Shown piece by piece: positions 1-8,446 of a stretch of DNA of 64,000 nucleotides (the first letter of the stretch is position 1; every line of letters starts with the position of its first letter). The translations under genes and the position numbers were made by a program. The notes beneath the pieces were generated by a model. It made no database searches. It saw only the letters and a program-made list of their open reading frames with translations, and was not told where the DNA came from. This stretch comes from Pseudomonadota bacterium (GTDB lineage: Bacteria; Myxococcota; Myxococcia; Myxococcales; Myxococcaceae), in assembly GCA_023426545.1 (NCBI GenBank), contig JAFAAN010000171.1, positions 1 to 64,000 of the forward strand, read 5' to 3'.

Positions 1-86
1 ACGAGCACTGGCTGCTGGAGCGTCACCACTTCCTCTCGCCGAGTCAGGCCCGGCGGGAGCTGATGCAGTCGAAGCAGGCGGCCTGA
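1..86 (+). CDS. C-terminal end of an unrecognised protein (runs off window)
   Basis: The frame beginning at base 3 is open from the window edge to a TGA at 84-86 and reads EHWLLERHHFLSPSQARREL and a few more residues. Only about 27 codons are visible, rich in Arg, Gln and Leu, so no family can be assigned. It converges tail-to-tail with the terminase-like fragment that ends at 87, with no spacer at all. That abutment suggests a rearrangement point rather than two natural gene ends. Confidence 0.35.
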   Translation, partial: EHWLLERHHFLSPSQARRELMQSKQAA

Positions 87-575
87 TTACGACCAACCTG
101 GTGTCTCAACAATCCGGTGCGGTACACGGCCCTTGGCGTTGGACTCGAAGGCCAGCTCCGTCTTCGCATCCGTCACGAGCTTCTTCTGGAAGGCTGTCGG
201 CAGCTCTTCGTAGACCTGCCGGGCGATGAGCACCTTCTCCACCGCGTCCGAGAGGTTGTAGGAAACGAACACCGCCGTGTGTCCGTCCCGCAGGTAGCAG
301 CGGGCAAGGGCCTCGAGGGCGAAGAGGAAGGAGAAGCCCACCTGGCGGCTTTTCGCCAGCCAGCGGAAGCGGGAGCGGTTGTCCAGCAGCGCCTGCTGGT
401 AGGGCTCCAGCACCACCGGCTCGCTGTCGTAGTGGCACAGGCCGGAGATGAAGCCCGACTCGGTGGCGAGCCACTGGGTGAGGTCGTCCTCGGTGCGTTT
501 GACGATGCTGAGTGTCACGCCTTCCTCCCTGCATGTCCCGTTGCTTTCTCTCGGCACGAGAGCGTGCATAGCCAC
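87..575 (-). pseudogene. Phage terminase large-subunit-like ATPase, N-terminal fragment
   Basis: The 162-residue product has the start of a terminase/packaging ATPase domain. Residues around 57-82 contain LEPYQQALLDN followed by the Walker-A-like LAKSRQVGFSF, as in terminases with a KxRQxGxS loop. This is followed by a hydrophobic strand, TAVFVSYNLSDAVE. Full terminase large subunits are about 400-600 aa with Walker B and a C-terminal nuclease. Those are missing, and the frame ends abruptly after VETPGWS next to an unrelated fragment. It diverges from the recombinase remnant at 599. I read it as a truncated prophage relic that probably has no packaging function. The assignment rests on the Walker-A region only. 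Confidence 0.5.
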
Positions 576-598
576 GTCCTCTTCACGACGGAGTTGCC

Positions 599-1063
599 AT
601 GTCTGCCTATGCCGCTGTCGCCCGAGCCCCGCGCACCCTCACGGAGAAGGAGGTGGCGCTGCTCTTGCGCGTTACGGGGCTGCACAAGGATGGATTCAGG
701 GAGCACTGCCTCTACAGCCTCGCGCTGGCCACGGGCTTGCGTGAGCATGAGCTGGTCGCCCTCAACATCGGCGACGTCTTCGACGAGCGCGGGCGCGCAC
801 ACCGGCACGTGACGCTGACCGTCTTCAAGGGTAGCCGCCGGCATCCGGGACCCCAGGAGGTTGTCCTCTCGGACACGGTGCGCGCGAAGCTGGAGAAGCT
901 GCTGCGCCTGAAGCGCTCGCAGGGGCACGACGTGGGGCCCCAGGCGCCGCTTTTCCTGAGCCGCAAGGGCCAGCGCCTGTCCACGCGGCAGGTGCGCCAC
1001 GGCTTCGCGGTGTGGCAGGAGCGCGCGGGCCTGGAGCGGCACCTGAACTTCCACGCCGTGCGC
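599..1063 (+). pseudogene. Tyrosine recombinase/phage integrase, truncated before the catalytic HxxR box
   Basis: The frame begins MSAYAAVARAPRTLTEKEVA and shows integrase catalytic-domain landmarks: ATGLREHELVAL (first catalytic Arg), a beta-hairpin Lys in TVFKGSRRHPG, and NFHAVR, where the family has H-x-x-R-H. Directly after this Arg the sequence stops resembling an integrase. The rest of the catalytic core, including the nucleophilic Tyr, is absent. The same ORF continues to 1318 only as a shadow of another reading frame. The fragment therefore lost its 3' half by a deletion whose junction lies near 1060-1070, and it cannot be active. Confidence 0.7.
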
Positions 1064-1421
1064 CTTCGCCGAGTCGCTGCAGGCGTGGCCGGACAAGGCG
1101 GCCTACGAGGCCTCGCGCAAGCCGGGGAAGGCGCTGCTGGGCTCGCAGTTCTTCATCCCCAACCCTGCCTCGCTCATGTCGACGGGCAGCCCTCCTCCGC
1201 CCGTCAAGCCCCGAGCCCAGTTCACCGGGCACGTCGAGGCCGCGGACGTGCGCACCAACAGCGTCACCGGCCACCCGTTCCAGCACGCCCTCGTGCGGAC
1301 CTATGGAGGCACTTATGACGTCCTCGCGGCGGCCGACGAGACGACGCCCCGGCTGCGGCCCGGCAGCATCGTGTGGGGGACCTTCTGGCTGGTGGCGCGC
1401 GTGACGGCGGGGCTGGGCTGA
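1062..1421 (+). pseudogene. Headless C-terminal fragment of an unrecognised (probably phage) protein
   Basis: The third frame is open from about 1062 to the TGA ending at 1421. It has coding-like composition: it begins AFAESLQAWPDKAAYEASRK, has a proline run TGSPPPPVKP, and ends GTFWLVARVTAGLG. No start codon with a ribosome site precedes it. The first internal ATG, at 1176, would give 81 aa. It begins exactly where the integrase similarity stops, so the two appear joined by a deletion. The segment from about residue 45 (GHVEAADVRTNSVTGHPFQH) looks like a compact beta domain, but I do not recognise the family. Confidence 0.4.
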
Positions 1422-1596
1422 ACCCGGCCTTGAGAGTGGCCATGACATTGCGAAGGAAGGGCGCCAGTCCCTTGACGATGGGAAGCAGGTCCCACATGGC
1501 AGCCCCCCGGGTCATGTCGCTCGCGAGAAACCGAATTGCCACGATGGTGCCCGCGGTGAGGGCCACGTCCGACTTGGGAAGCTATGGCTACCCGAA
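1422..1596. other. Gene-free stretch with possible membrane-protein debris on the minus strand
   Basis: No complete gene is visible. On the minus strand from about 1566 a frame reads ALTAGTIVAIRFLASDMTRG and then WDLLPIVKGLAPFLRN, which looks like a short piece of a membrane protein. It has no plausible start and runs into the shadow of the preceding fragment. I could not assign it. Confidence 0.25.
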
Positions 1597-1750
1597 ATTC
1601 AGTGGCTGCACGAAGCAGATCGAGCTGCCCCTGATGCGCAAGCAGAACCGCCGTTGCCGCTGTAAACATCTTGGTGATCGAGGTCAACGGGAACACTGTG
1701 TCGAGGCTCGTCGGAGCGAAGAACGCCGCAGTCCCGCGCGGTCGAGCTGA
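1597..1750 (-). pseudogene. Serine hydrolase (beta-lactamase class C / PBP-like) N-terminal fragment
   Basis: The minus-strand frame reads TSLDTVFPLTSITKMFTAAT and then VLLAHQGQLDL. This matches the region around the catalytic S-x-x-K box (here S-I-T-K) of class C beta-lactamase-like serine hydrolases, where a DTVF...(S)xTK...G(R/K)LDL pattern is typical. About 50 residues survive. The downstream frame loses similarity after the LDL motif, and the YxN and HxG boxes are missing. It is a decayed fragment of a gene that would normally be 350-450 aa. Confidence 0.55.
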
Positions 1751-1789
1751 GAGCTGACGACCGATGCCAACTGCTATCATCGTCAGGGC

Positions 1790-2458
1790 GTGGAGGTTCT
1801 CGAGTTGACGCCATCGATTAGTGGGGTATGCGCGCGCGTGGGGCTCCTGATCGTCGCCTGGGCGGTGGCTTGGGCCATCACGCCGAGGGTGGTGTATGGA
1901 GCGCCGTGGTCTTCGTTCGCTTGGTGGACGACGGTGAAGGGACTGGTCTGGTTCGCACGGGCCACGGCCCTCTTTCGCCCCGAGGATCGGCGCGCTTGGT
2001 TCGGCGAGTACCGAGGGCGCTTCGTCGGCGTCGTCCTGCTCGCCGTAGCGTGGGTGGTGCTCGACACCGCCGCCGTGCGCCTCGGGCTGAAAGCGCTCGT
2101 TGACGCGCCCATCGCAGCCAGCTTGCTGGCCGGCTGGAACGCGACCCTGACCGTCCTCGCCATCGCGCCGCTCTTCGAGGAGTTGCTGTTTCGCGGGCTC
2201 ATCTGGTCGAAGCTCGAGGCAACGAGGCTCCGGGGCGTGCATGTGTGGCTGCTCTCGGCGGCAGCGTTCGCCGCGTTGCACATGCCTGGCTGGGTCGCGA
2301 TGCAAGGCGCCTCTCCGTCGCTCTTGCCGCAGCTTGGGCTGGTCTGCGTGGCTGGGCTCTTCTGCGGCACCGGACGATGGTTGACGGGCAGCGTGTACCC
2401 TGCGGTGTTCCTACACCTCGTCAACAACGTTGCCAGCATGGGGGGCTTTCACCGATGA
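1790..2458 (+). CDS. CPBP-family intramembrane glutamic endopeptidase
   Basis: The 222-residue protein has several hydrophobic segments and the hallmark motifs of the CPBP (Abi/Rce1-like) family. These are EELLFRG at about residues 130-136 (Glu-Glu...Arg), a conserved HMPGW around 164, and a C-terminal FLHLVNNV box. The paired Glu and the two His are the expected catalytic residues of this membrane protease family. The start is a GTG at 1790; no better ATG lies in frame. Bacterial members process small peptides or contribute to self-immunity, but nothing adjacent suggests a substrate. It stands alone between debris and a converging gene. Confidence 0.8.
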   Translation: MEVLELTPSISGVCARVGLLIVAWAVAWAITPRVVYGAPWSSFAWWTTVKGLVWFARATALFRPEDRRAWFGEYRGRFVGVVLLAVAWVVLDTAAVRLGLKALVDAPIAASLLAGWNATLTVLAIAPLFEELLFRGLIWSKLEATRLRGVHVWLLSAAAFAALHMPGWVAMQGASPSLLPQLGLVCVAGLFCGTGRWLTGSVYPAVFLHLVNNVASMGGFHR

Positions 2459-2512
2459 CGTTTCTGGCGCGTTGTACCCGCATCCGCAGCACACGCTGTT
2501 CGCGAGTCCTCG

Positions 2513-2632
2513 TCACGCGGCTCCCAGCGGCGCGGGCCGCACGTAGAGCGCGAGGAGCGCGTCGACGTCGAGGGCGCCGGTGAGCGACGCGGACGCGGCG
2601 GCGGCCTTCGTGGAGTCAACTCCCCGTCCATC
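2513..2632 (-). pseudogene. Possible C-terminal remnant of an unknown protein
   Basis: A minus-strand frame reads SLTGALDVDALLALYVRPAP and then LGAA before a stop at 2513-2515. It has coding-like composition but no start within reach. The flanks (2459-2512 and 2633-2734) show nothing else. Too short to name. Confidence 0.2.
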
Positions 2633-2734
2633 TGTCGGGCCCTGACGCAGTGGTGTTAGGAGGACACGGGTGGGAGGCACATGGCCCCCGAGGATATGGG
2701 ATGCCTCCGCGGGGTGAGGCCACGCACTCTGCGC

Positions 2735-4033
2735 TCAGGCGGGGAGGAGCGTGTCGAAGACCACCAGGTTGAGGCCCACGCCCACCAGTCCCACCACGAC
2801 GACCACGAGCAGCGACGCGCACACGCGTCGGCGGAAGGCGGCCTCCTGGGCCATCGTCCGGATGAGCGGGATGTTCACCACGATGCTGGTGAGGCTGGAG
2901 AGGATGACGCCATTGACGCCTGTGGACGCGGGCAGCTCGTGGTGCGCGATGAGCGTGGCCGCGGAGGCGATGGACGAGGCGCTCGACAGGAAGCCTCCCA
3001 GGACGCTGACGATGTAGAAGCTGGCGGAGCCGAAGTGGCGCTGCGCGAGCGCGCCCACGACGTTGAGGGCCAGGAACACGAGGCCGAACTTGAGGGCGGC
3101 GACGAGGCGGAAGGGCGACTCCAGCGACAGCTGCGGGGCCCCCTCGGTCGGGGCCTGGGCGGGCGAGCGGCGCCAGAGCACCGCGCTCACCAGCAGCATG
3201 AGGGTGAACGGGATGGCGCAGTGCACGGCGGCCTGCGACGCCAGGATGACGACGATGAGTCCGTTGCGCAGGAGCATGGCGCCGGTGGCCAGGAGGATGC
3301 CCCGGTACGCCGAAGGCAGGAGCGGCGCGCCCACCTCCTTGAGTCGCGTGGCCAACTCCACGACGATCTTCCGGCTGTTCACGAGCCCGCCGAAGAACGC
3401 GGTGACCTCCATGCCGCGGGGCCCCAGCGTCTTGAGGAGCACGTAGTTTACGAACCCCACGGCCGCGATGATGATGACGCTGGCCCAGTTGGACTGGGGA
3501 TTGATGAGGCCCCAGGGGTCCACCGGTTGCGCGGGCAGGACGGGGAAGATGACGAAGGTGAGCACCGCGAGCAGGATGGCGGAGCGCAGCTCCTTGTCGG
3601 ACAAGCCGCCCACGAAGCCCGCGATGGACTGCTTCCAGGCGAGCAGCGCCGCCGTGAGCACGCCCACCACGATGGGCGTGAACGTGTGGCCCATGCCGCA
3701 GAGGATGCCGCAGAAGGCCACCACCATGAGGGCGGTGGAGGTGGTGAGGGCCAGGCGCCGGCGTTGGAGCAGCTCCCGCCCGTTCATCATCAGCACGAGC
3801 AGGGTGACGAAGCCGGCGGCGAGGAGCGCGAAGCTCTGGCCGATGAGGCCGCCCAGGCAGCCCATGAGGGCGGTGAGCGCGAACGTGCGCACGCCTGTCT
3901 TGCGGCTGTGTTCGCGCTCCAAGCCGATGAACAGGCCGATGGCGATGGCCAGCCCCACGCGCGTGAGCACGGGCATGACGGGCCAGTGCGAGGCCTGGTC
4001 CACGAGGGCAGGCAGGTCGTGGGGTACATCCAT
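2735..4033 (-). CDS. MgtC/SapB-family membrane protein with DUF4010 domain
   Basis: The protein is 432 aa from the ATG at 4033, preceded by GGAGG with a 6-base spacer. An upstream in-frame ATG at 4114 would add an Arg-rich, non-membrane stretch and has no such site. Residues about 20-140 carry the MgtC/SapB pattern: a first helix ending IGLFIGLEREHSRK, then VRTFALTALMGCLGGLIG. The C-terminal two thirds is a DUF4010-type multi-helix region with NYVLLKTLGPRG and FFGGLVNSRK. About twelve membrane segments are apparent. The family is linked loosely to Mg2+ or acid tolerance; transport by this two-domain form is unproven. No partner gene is adjacent. Confidence 0.85.
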   Translation of the reverse strand: MDVPHDLPALVDQASHWPVMPVLTRVGLAIAIGLFIGLEREHSRKTGVRTFALTALMGCLGGLIGQSFALLAAGFVTLLVLMMNGRELLQRRRLALTTSTALMVVAFCGILCGMGHTFTPIVVGVLTAALLAWKQSIAGFVGGLSDKELRSAILLAVLTFVIFPVLPAQPVDPWGLINPQSNWASVIIIAAVGFVNYVLLKTLGPRGMEVTAFFGGLVNSRKIVVELATRLKEVGAPLLPSAYRGILLATGAMLLRNGLIVVILASQAAVHCAIPFTLMLLVSAVLWRRSPAQAPTEGAPQLSLESPFRLVAALKFGLVFLALNVVGALAQRHFGSASFYIVSVLGGFLSSASSIASAATLIAHHELPASTGVNGVILSSLTSIVVNIPLIRTMAQEAAFRRRVCASLLVVVVVGLVGVGLNLVVFDTLLPA

Positions 4034-4200
4034 GAGGCGCCTCCAGTCTGGCTTTACACCCCCGGGGTCCGCCCGGCGGCGCTCGCCCCGACGCGCGCGG
4101 GAGCGAACATTCACCCATGTCGGAGACGGAGCCGTCTGTCAATGCGATGAGGCCTCCGCGTCCTGGCTCAAGGGGCATGGCCCCTCAGCTCCTGGTGGCG

Positions 4201-4416
4201 TCAGCGGACGCCCACCTCCAGCACCACGCCGAGCATGGCGTCGTCGTCGCCATCGGCGAGGGTCTCCTCGGACAGCGTGAGGACTCGCCCGAAGGCGGAG
4301 GCCGCGGCGCGCGCGAAGGAGATGCATGAGCGGGCGTCGAGTGTGGAGCTCGCCTCCTCGGCGGTGGCCTGTGTCGGGTCCGGGACATGGGAGTCCAGGA
4401 GGGCGAGCAGGTCCAT
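4201..4416 (-). CDS. Small acidic hypothetical protein
   Basis: A 71-residue ORF begins MDLLALLDSHVPDPTQATAE and ends DDAMLGVVLEVGVR. It is acidic and Ala/Ser-rich with amphipathic helices and one Cys. No Shine-Dalgarno sequence is obvious, and a longer ORF overlaps in another frame. Codon usage is plausible for the organism. It lies between the DUF4010 gene and the flavoprotein gene, in the same direction as both. Function unknown; it may be spurious. Confidence 0.35.
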   Translation of the reverse strand: MDLLALLDSHVPDPTQATAEEASSTLDARSCISFARAAASAFGRVLTLSEETLADGDDDAMLGVVLEVGVR

Positions 4417-4490
4417 CGGGTCGGCGTCCGCACGCAGTCTGATGCAGCGACCAGATATTGGGTAGGCACAGGCCCCTTCGGGGGCGTCGC

Positions 4491-5939
4491 TCAGAAGATG
4501 CCCTGTCCCGGCGTGAGGATGCGGTCCGGGTCGTAGCGCCGCTTCGCGTGCTCGAACCGCTCCCAGTTGGGGTGGAAGTGGCGGCGCCAGTCGGCGGGGC
4601 TCATTGGTACGGCATCCACGGGATAAATCTTCCCGCCGATGGCCGTGAGTCGGTCGACGATGGCGCGGTTCTTCCGCACGAGGGCTGCGACGTTCTCCGG
4701 CGTCGGTGGAATGGCGGTGCGCAGCAGCGAGAAGAGGAAGACGTGCCTGTCGTTGGGGGTGCGCAGGAAAGGTGTGGTCAGCTCCGAGGAGCGGAAGGGG
4801 TAGAGGAGGATGGGCCCCTGCCCCATGTCAGCCTCGGTGGTCTGCGAGAGGACCTCCTGGACGAAGGACTCGGCGGACCGGGCGGGGACGAACATGTCCA
4901 GCCACGGATGGGGGAAACCCCAGACGCCGAGTTGCTTGAGCAGCTCGACCAGCGGCGCGAGCCGGTTGGCGAAGTCGAAGTAGCTGCCGTCGCTCACCTG
5001 GAGCGTTCCCGGCTGGAAGCCCAGGCCCGCGAGCAGTCTCGCATCGTGCGGCTCCGAGCCCGGGGTGAAGTACTTCACCACCTCGAGCTGATACGCCCAG
5101 CCCCCGTTGGAGGCGACGGCGGAGCCCTCGACGTAGTCGAAGCGACCGTCCTCGATGAGCCTCCGCTGGTCCTCCATGAAGCGGTGGAGGTCGTTGTACA
5201 GCGCGATGTACGTCCGAGCGCGGGGCGGCACTTCGACGAGCCGCACCCTCGCTCGCACGATGATGCCGAACTGGCCCAGGCCCGAGCGCACGGCGTCGAA
5301 CAGGGGCCGCTCACGCCAGCGCGAGCACCGCACGAGCTCACCCCGACCCGTGACGACGTCCATTTCCACTACGTTGTCTACCTGGAGACCCCAGCGAAAC
5401 GCCTGCCCGCCGATGCCCCCCGCAGACAGCGTCCCACCGATGCTCAGCTCGATGTAGTCGGTAAGCACCGGCGGGCTCTTGCCGCGGGGAAGCGAGGCCT
5501 GGAGCAGCTCGTGCCATCGGACGCCCGCATCCACCCAGGCGCTGTCCTCGCCAATCGCGTGGATGGTCGACAGCGTGGACATGTCGATGACGATGCCCGC
5601 CGCCACCTGGGACTGGCCGAAGGTGCTGTGGCTCTCACCGAGGCCCCGAGCGGCGGCGATCTTCAGGCCCTGGCGCCGCGCGAAGCGGACCATGGCTACG
5701 ATGTCCTTCACCGAGCCGGGAACGAGCACCGCCCATGGCGTGCGGTGGAGGATGTGGCCGAAGTCCTCCGCGGCCGCGGTCCGCGACGCCGTGTCCATCA
5801 GCAACTCGCCATCGAGTGGCGGCAAGGGGACCGCGCCAGCCTCCAGCGTGGAGGCCCAACTCCGGCTCATGGGATTGAATGCGACTGCCACCAACGCACC
5901 TTGGAGCAACGACCTCCGGGAGACGGTTCGACTCGACAT
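4491..5939 (-). CDS. Tat-exported FAD-linked oxidase, cytokinin-dehydrogenase-like
   Basis: The 482-aa protein begins with a twin-arginine signal, VSRRSLLQGALVAVAF. A FAD_binding_4 (PCMH) domain follows, with PGSVKDIVAMVRFARR, the GLGESHST loop (His about 104 is the expected covalent FAD attachment residue) and LSIGGTLSAGGIGGQAFRWG. The C-terminal half fits the cytokinin-dehydrogenase substrate domain, with FPHPWLDMFVP and a terminal YDPDRILTPGQGIF, as in plant CKX enzymes. Such enzymes oxidise N6-isoprenoid adenines using quinones or dyes as acceptor. Export suggests an external small-molecule substrate. Whether it really acts on cytokinins is inference. No operon partner is seen. Confidence 0.8.
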   Translation of the reverse strand: MSSRTVSRRSLLQGALVAVAFNPMSRSWASTLEAGAVPLPPLDGELLMDTASRTAAAEDFGHILHRTPWAVLVPGSVKDIVAMVRFARRQGLKIAAARGLGESHSTFGQSQVAAGIVIDMSTLSTIHAIGEDSAWVDAGVRWHELLQASLPRGKSPPVLTDYIELSIGGTLSAGGIGGQAFRWGLQVDNVVEMDVVTGRGELVRCSRWRERPLFDAVRSGLGQFGIIVRARVRLVEVPPRARTYIALYNDLHRFMEDQRRLIEDGRFDYVEGSAVASNGGWAYQLEVVKYFTPGSEPHDARLLAGLGFQPGTLQVSDGSYFDFANRLAPLVELLKQLGVWGFPHPWLDMFVPARSAESFVQEVLSQTTEADMGQGPILLYPFRSSELTTPFLRTPNDRHVFLFSLLRTAIPPTPENVAALVRKNRAIVDRLTAIGGKIYPVDAVPMSPADWRRHFHPNWERFEHAKRRYDPDRILTPGQGIF

Positions 5940-6108
5940 TCACTCCTCCTTCTTCGTTGGAGACTTCTATCCCGAGGCAGCCCCCGCCAACAATTTCCCT
6001 CTCCCCTCGGGCTCCATTGCATGGTGTGCAACGCGCCAGTCCCGAGCATGGGACGAACGGGACCCGCTGTGCGCCGCGCTCACTTTTGCGTGGAGGGAGT
6101 CGCTGGCA

Positions 6109-7281
6109 TTACGAATCGATGATGGTGGGAGCCGCGACTCGCAGCATGTGCTTTTCTTCGTCTGTGTAGCCGACGACACGGAACGATACGAGTCCTTCTT
6201 CGACTCGGACTCTGACCGTCTGTCCAATAGGGAGGGACACTTCGGGTGGAGCATTGTGGAACGCGTCTTCACCGGCGAGGATGCGGCACGCGGCCCAGAC
6301 GACGCTTTCGCACAACCGATGCCGTACGTCGTCCTCTCCAGCGAGAGGGTCATCCACTTCGATGTCAGGCAACGCCAATGCCATCGGCATTCCGAAGCTG
6401 CGAAGTCGCCGGACGCCGTCCTCCCCGGGACCGTAGGCCACATCGAGGAATGCCTCGACCCGGATCCTGTTGGGGTTCCAGATGTCGCCGGCGCGGCGTA
6501 GCCATTCCTCGGGTGATAGCCACATCGCTCCGGCACCCCCGATGACCACGCCGGTGACCTCGTCGCGGCAGTTCGCGAGCTTCGCCACGAGTTCAAGTAG
6601 AGGCCGCGCGCTCCCCTCTGGGCCGAAGCCCCAGGCATTGGGAACGTTCAGAGCAGGGTCTCGTGCCAGCTCGGGCACCCCATCGTAGAACCCGACGAAT
6701 CCTTCGCCCAGCGGAGCACCATGCGGCCGAAAGCGCAGGTCGAGAACCGAGTCGAACGGGCCCGCCCCGAAGATTACCTGGAATGGCCACTTCTTGATTT
6801 CGGCGACGGGACCGGGCACGAAGTCGAGCTTCGCCACGCTGTCGAGCCCAGTCTTCTTCCAGAGCATTCGCAACGCAGTGTGATCTGGGATTGGGTTCCG
6901 GGTAGCCACACACAGCTTTGCGAGCCGTAGGCCCTCTTCGTCGGACGCGTAGATTGATGCTGAGAGGCCAGCGGCACGATCTCGCTCGTCCAGGAGGCGC
7001 TCGTGTTCACCTGTATCGGCACACATCTCAACACGCGTCGCACGAACTCGTGTGAGTGGTCCGATCTCAGCCGCGAGCACGCGGACAGCCAGACCGGGCG
7101 CGGGCTCGAAGTTACAAGCTGATCTGCCAAAACGGACTGTCTCACCCGTTGTCAGGCGGATCGCCCCCAGCGCATCGGCGACGTCGAAGTTCTCGATGAT
7201 TCCTTCCGCTGGAGTTGCCGGTAGTGGGGGATGCGACGGCGGTTTTGGCGCCTTCTTCCGAAGTAGATCCCAGAGCGACAT
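6109..7281 (-). CDS. Unrecognised soluble protein with small N-terminal OB-like domain
   Basis: The 390-aa protein starts MSLWDLLRKKAPKPPSHPPL. Residues about 26-80 (EGIIENFDVADALGAIRL, then VRFGRSACNF) resemble a cold-shock/OB-like beta barrel, by pattern only. The middle section mixes helices and strands and includes AKLDFVPGPVAEIKKWPFQV and a Gly-rich TGVVIGGAGAMWLSPEEWLR. The C-terminal part ends GLVSFRVVGYTDEEKHMLRV. No signal peptide or membrane segment is present. DUF4261-type proteins share the VIGGAGAMWLSPE-like arrangement, so membership there is possible but not certain. It stands alone between the flavoprotein and an IS graveyard. Confidence 0.55.
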   Translation of the reverse strand: MSLWDLLRKKAPKPPSHPPLPATPAEGIIENFDVADALGAIRLTTGETVRFGRSACNFEPAPGLAVRVLAAEIGPLTRVRATRVEMCADTGEHERLLDERDRAAGLSASIYASDEEGLRLAKLCVATRNPIPDHTALRMLWKKTGLDSVAKLDFVPGPVAEIKKWPFQVIFGAGPFDSVLDLRFRPHGAPLGEGFVGFYDGVPELARDPALNVPNAWGFGPEGSARPLLELVAKLANCRDEVTGVVIGGAGAMWLSPEEWLRRAGDIWNPNRIRVEAFLDVAYGPGEDGVRRLRSFGMPMALALPDIEVDDPLAGEDDVRHRLCESVVWAACRILAGEDAFHNAPPEVSLPIGQTVRVRVEEGLVSFRVVGYTDEEKHMLRVAAPTIIDS

Positions 7282-7456
7282 GGCCGAGCAGTATCACACC
7301 GGAGATTCGGAGCCAGTGCCGCAATACTGGGGCCAGAAGAGGGGGAGGCGGGGGCGTCTGCGCGAACGTCTCTGGAGCGCCAGACAACTCGTGACAGGGC
7401 GCGGCAGAATGCTGGCAAGTCAGCAACGGTCAACGAGAATGGCAAGAGGTGGGACT

Positions 7457-7823
7457 TCATGAAGGTGCTGGTGGAGACGATGCGCTCGGTCCTGCGGAGC
7501 CGTTCAGGGCTGGCACTGGAGAACCTGGCTCGTCGCAGCAACTCGCGGTCTGCTGTGAGATGAGGGGAGCGAGTTTCTCGGGAACCAGGGGCGTTCTGCC
7601 CGGCGCCCACTGAATCTTCAGCCTGTCCAGGCTCCCTGCCCGGTAGCGAGCGCTGGAAGCGCTGGACGTTGCGCACCGTCGTCCCCAGGTCCTCCACTAT
7701 CTGCTGCTGCGGCCTGCCTCGCGCGGCCATCAGCACTGCCTGGCACCTGTCGCGCAACCGTCGGTCCTTCGTCGTGCGGAAGCACACCGCCAGTTCGCTC
7801 TCGTGAGCTTCGGTCAGCTCCAA
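7457..7823 (-). pseudogene. IS630-family transposase, frameshifted 5' fragment
   Basis: The start, MELTEAHESELAVCFRTTKD, and the following LRDRCQAVLMAARGRPQQQI and LGTTVRNVQRF are the N-terminal helix-turn-helix of IS630-type transposases. After QRFQRS the reading frame must shift by one base to continue as YRAGSLDRLKIQWAPGRTPL, which is the next conserved IS630 segment. A stop at 7457-7459 follows after unrelated residues. The DDE catalytic domain is absent, so the element is dead. Confidence 0.75.
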
Positions 7824-7825
7824 TT

Positions 7826-8095
7826 CTGTTCACGCTGGTTCAACCCACGGTCCATGACGAATTCATCCGGGCCGTGAATGAGCGCATCGCTTACCTGGAG
7901 GAGGAGGACCGACAGCTGGGGGAGGAGAACTGGCAGGTGAAGGAACGGCTGAAGCTCAATTCGAGCCACTTCTCCAAGCCACCTTCTCCGGATGGCCCTG
8001 GCACCCCGAGTTCGCAGAAGAAGCCGATGGGGCGCCGTCCCGGCGACCAGTCGGGGCATAAGAAGCATGCAATCGCTCAACACCACGTCACCGAC
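7826..8095 (+). pseudogene. IS66-family transposase (TnpC), N-terminal fragment
   Basis: An open frame reads LFTLVQPTVHDEFIRAVNER, a coiled-coil stretch LEEEDRQLGEENWQVKERLK, the diagnostic NSSHFSKPPSPDGPG and MGRRPGDQSGHKKH. This is the leucine-zipper plus SSKPPSxDG / GRxPGGQxGH region of IS66 TnpC. It has no start codon of its own upstream and is cut after about 90 codons. It abuts the minus-strand IS66 accessory fragment, and the remaining roughly 400 catalytic residues are missing. Confidence 0.8.
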
Positions 8096-8103
8096 CGGAC
8101 GCT

Positions 8104-8446
8104 TACAGCGCCGCGCGAGCCGCGCCCCGTAGCCGGCGTCGGGGGCCACGGCAAAGCGCAGGCGCGCTTCGTTGGCCAGCACCACCACAAGCCGCGTGGT
8201 GCTCGGCTGCGGCGCAGCAGCTCCCTCTACCCGAAGCAGGCGCACCGGCTCCGCCTTCCTGGCCCGCTGACGCCGACGCCGGTACACCCACGAATGCAGC
8301 GTGCTGAGCAGCAGCCTCCGCTGCTGCGAGAACTCCTGTCGCGTCAGCTCGCTCGCCTCGAAGGCTTCGGCGCCCCGGAACCAGTCCTGCTTCTCCACCA
8401 GCTTCGACCTACGCGCCAGCGTCCACGGCGGAGACGCCACCTTCAA
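8104..8446 (-). pseudogene. IS66 accessory protein (TnpA-like HTH) fragment
   Basis: On the minus strand the product begins MKVASPPWTLARRSKLVEKQ. It has the sequence ELTRQEFSQQRRLLLSTLHS followed by a basic tail, then TTRLVVVLANEARLRFAVAP and DAGYGARLARRC. This arrangement (HTH, Arg-rich linker, C-terminal V-L-x-x-G/A...F.V..DAGY.A.L) is that of IS66-family TnpA. It is fused at its 3' side to the antisense of the TnpC fragment, so the two IS66 pieces are now in opposite orientations. It is an inactive remnant. Confidence 0.6.

Noticed and set aside
2681..4150. Long plus-strand ORF opposite the DUF4010 gene
   Set aside because: It is the antisense of a clearly membrane-type gene; its product is a His/Glu/Arg-rich shadow with no domain.
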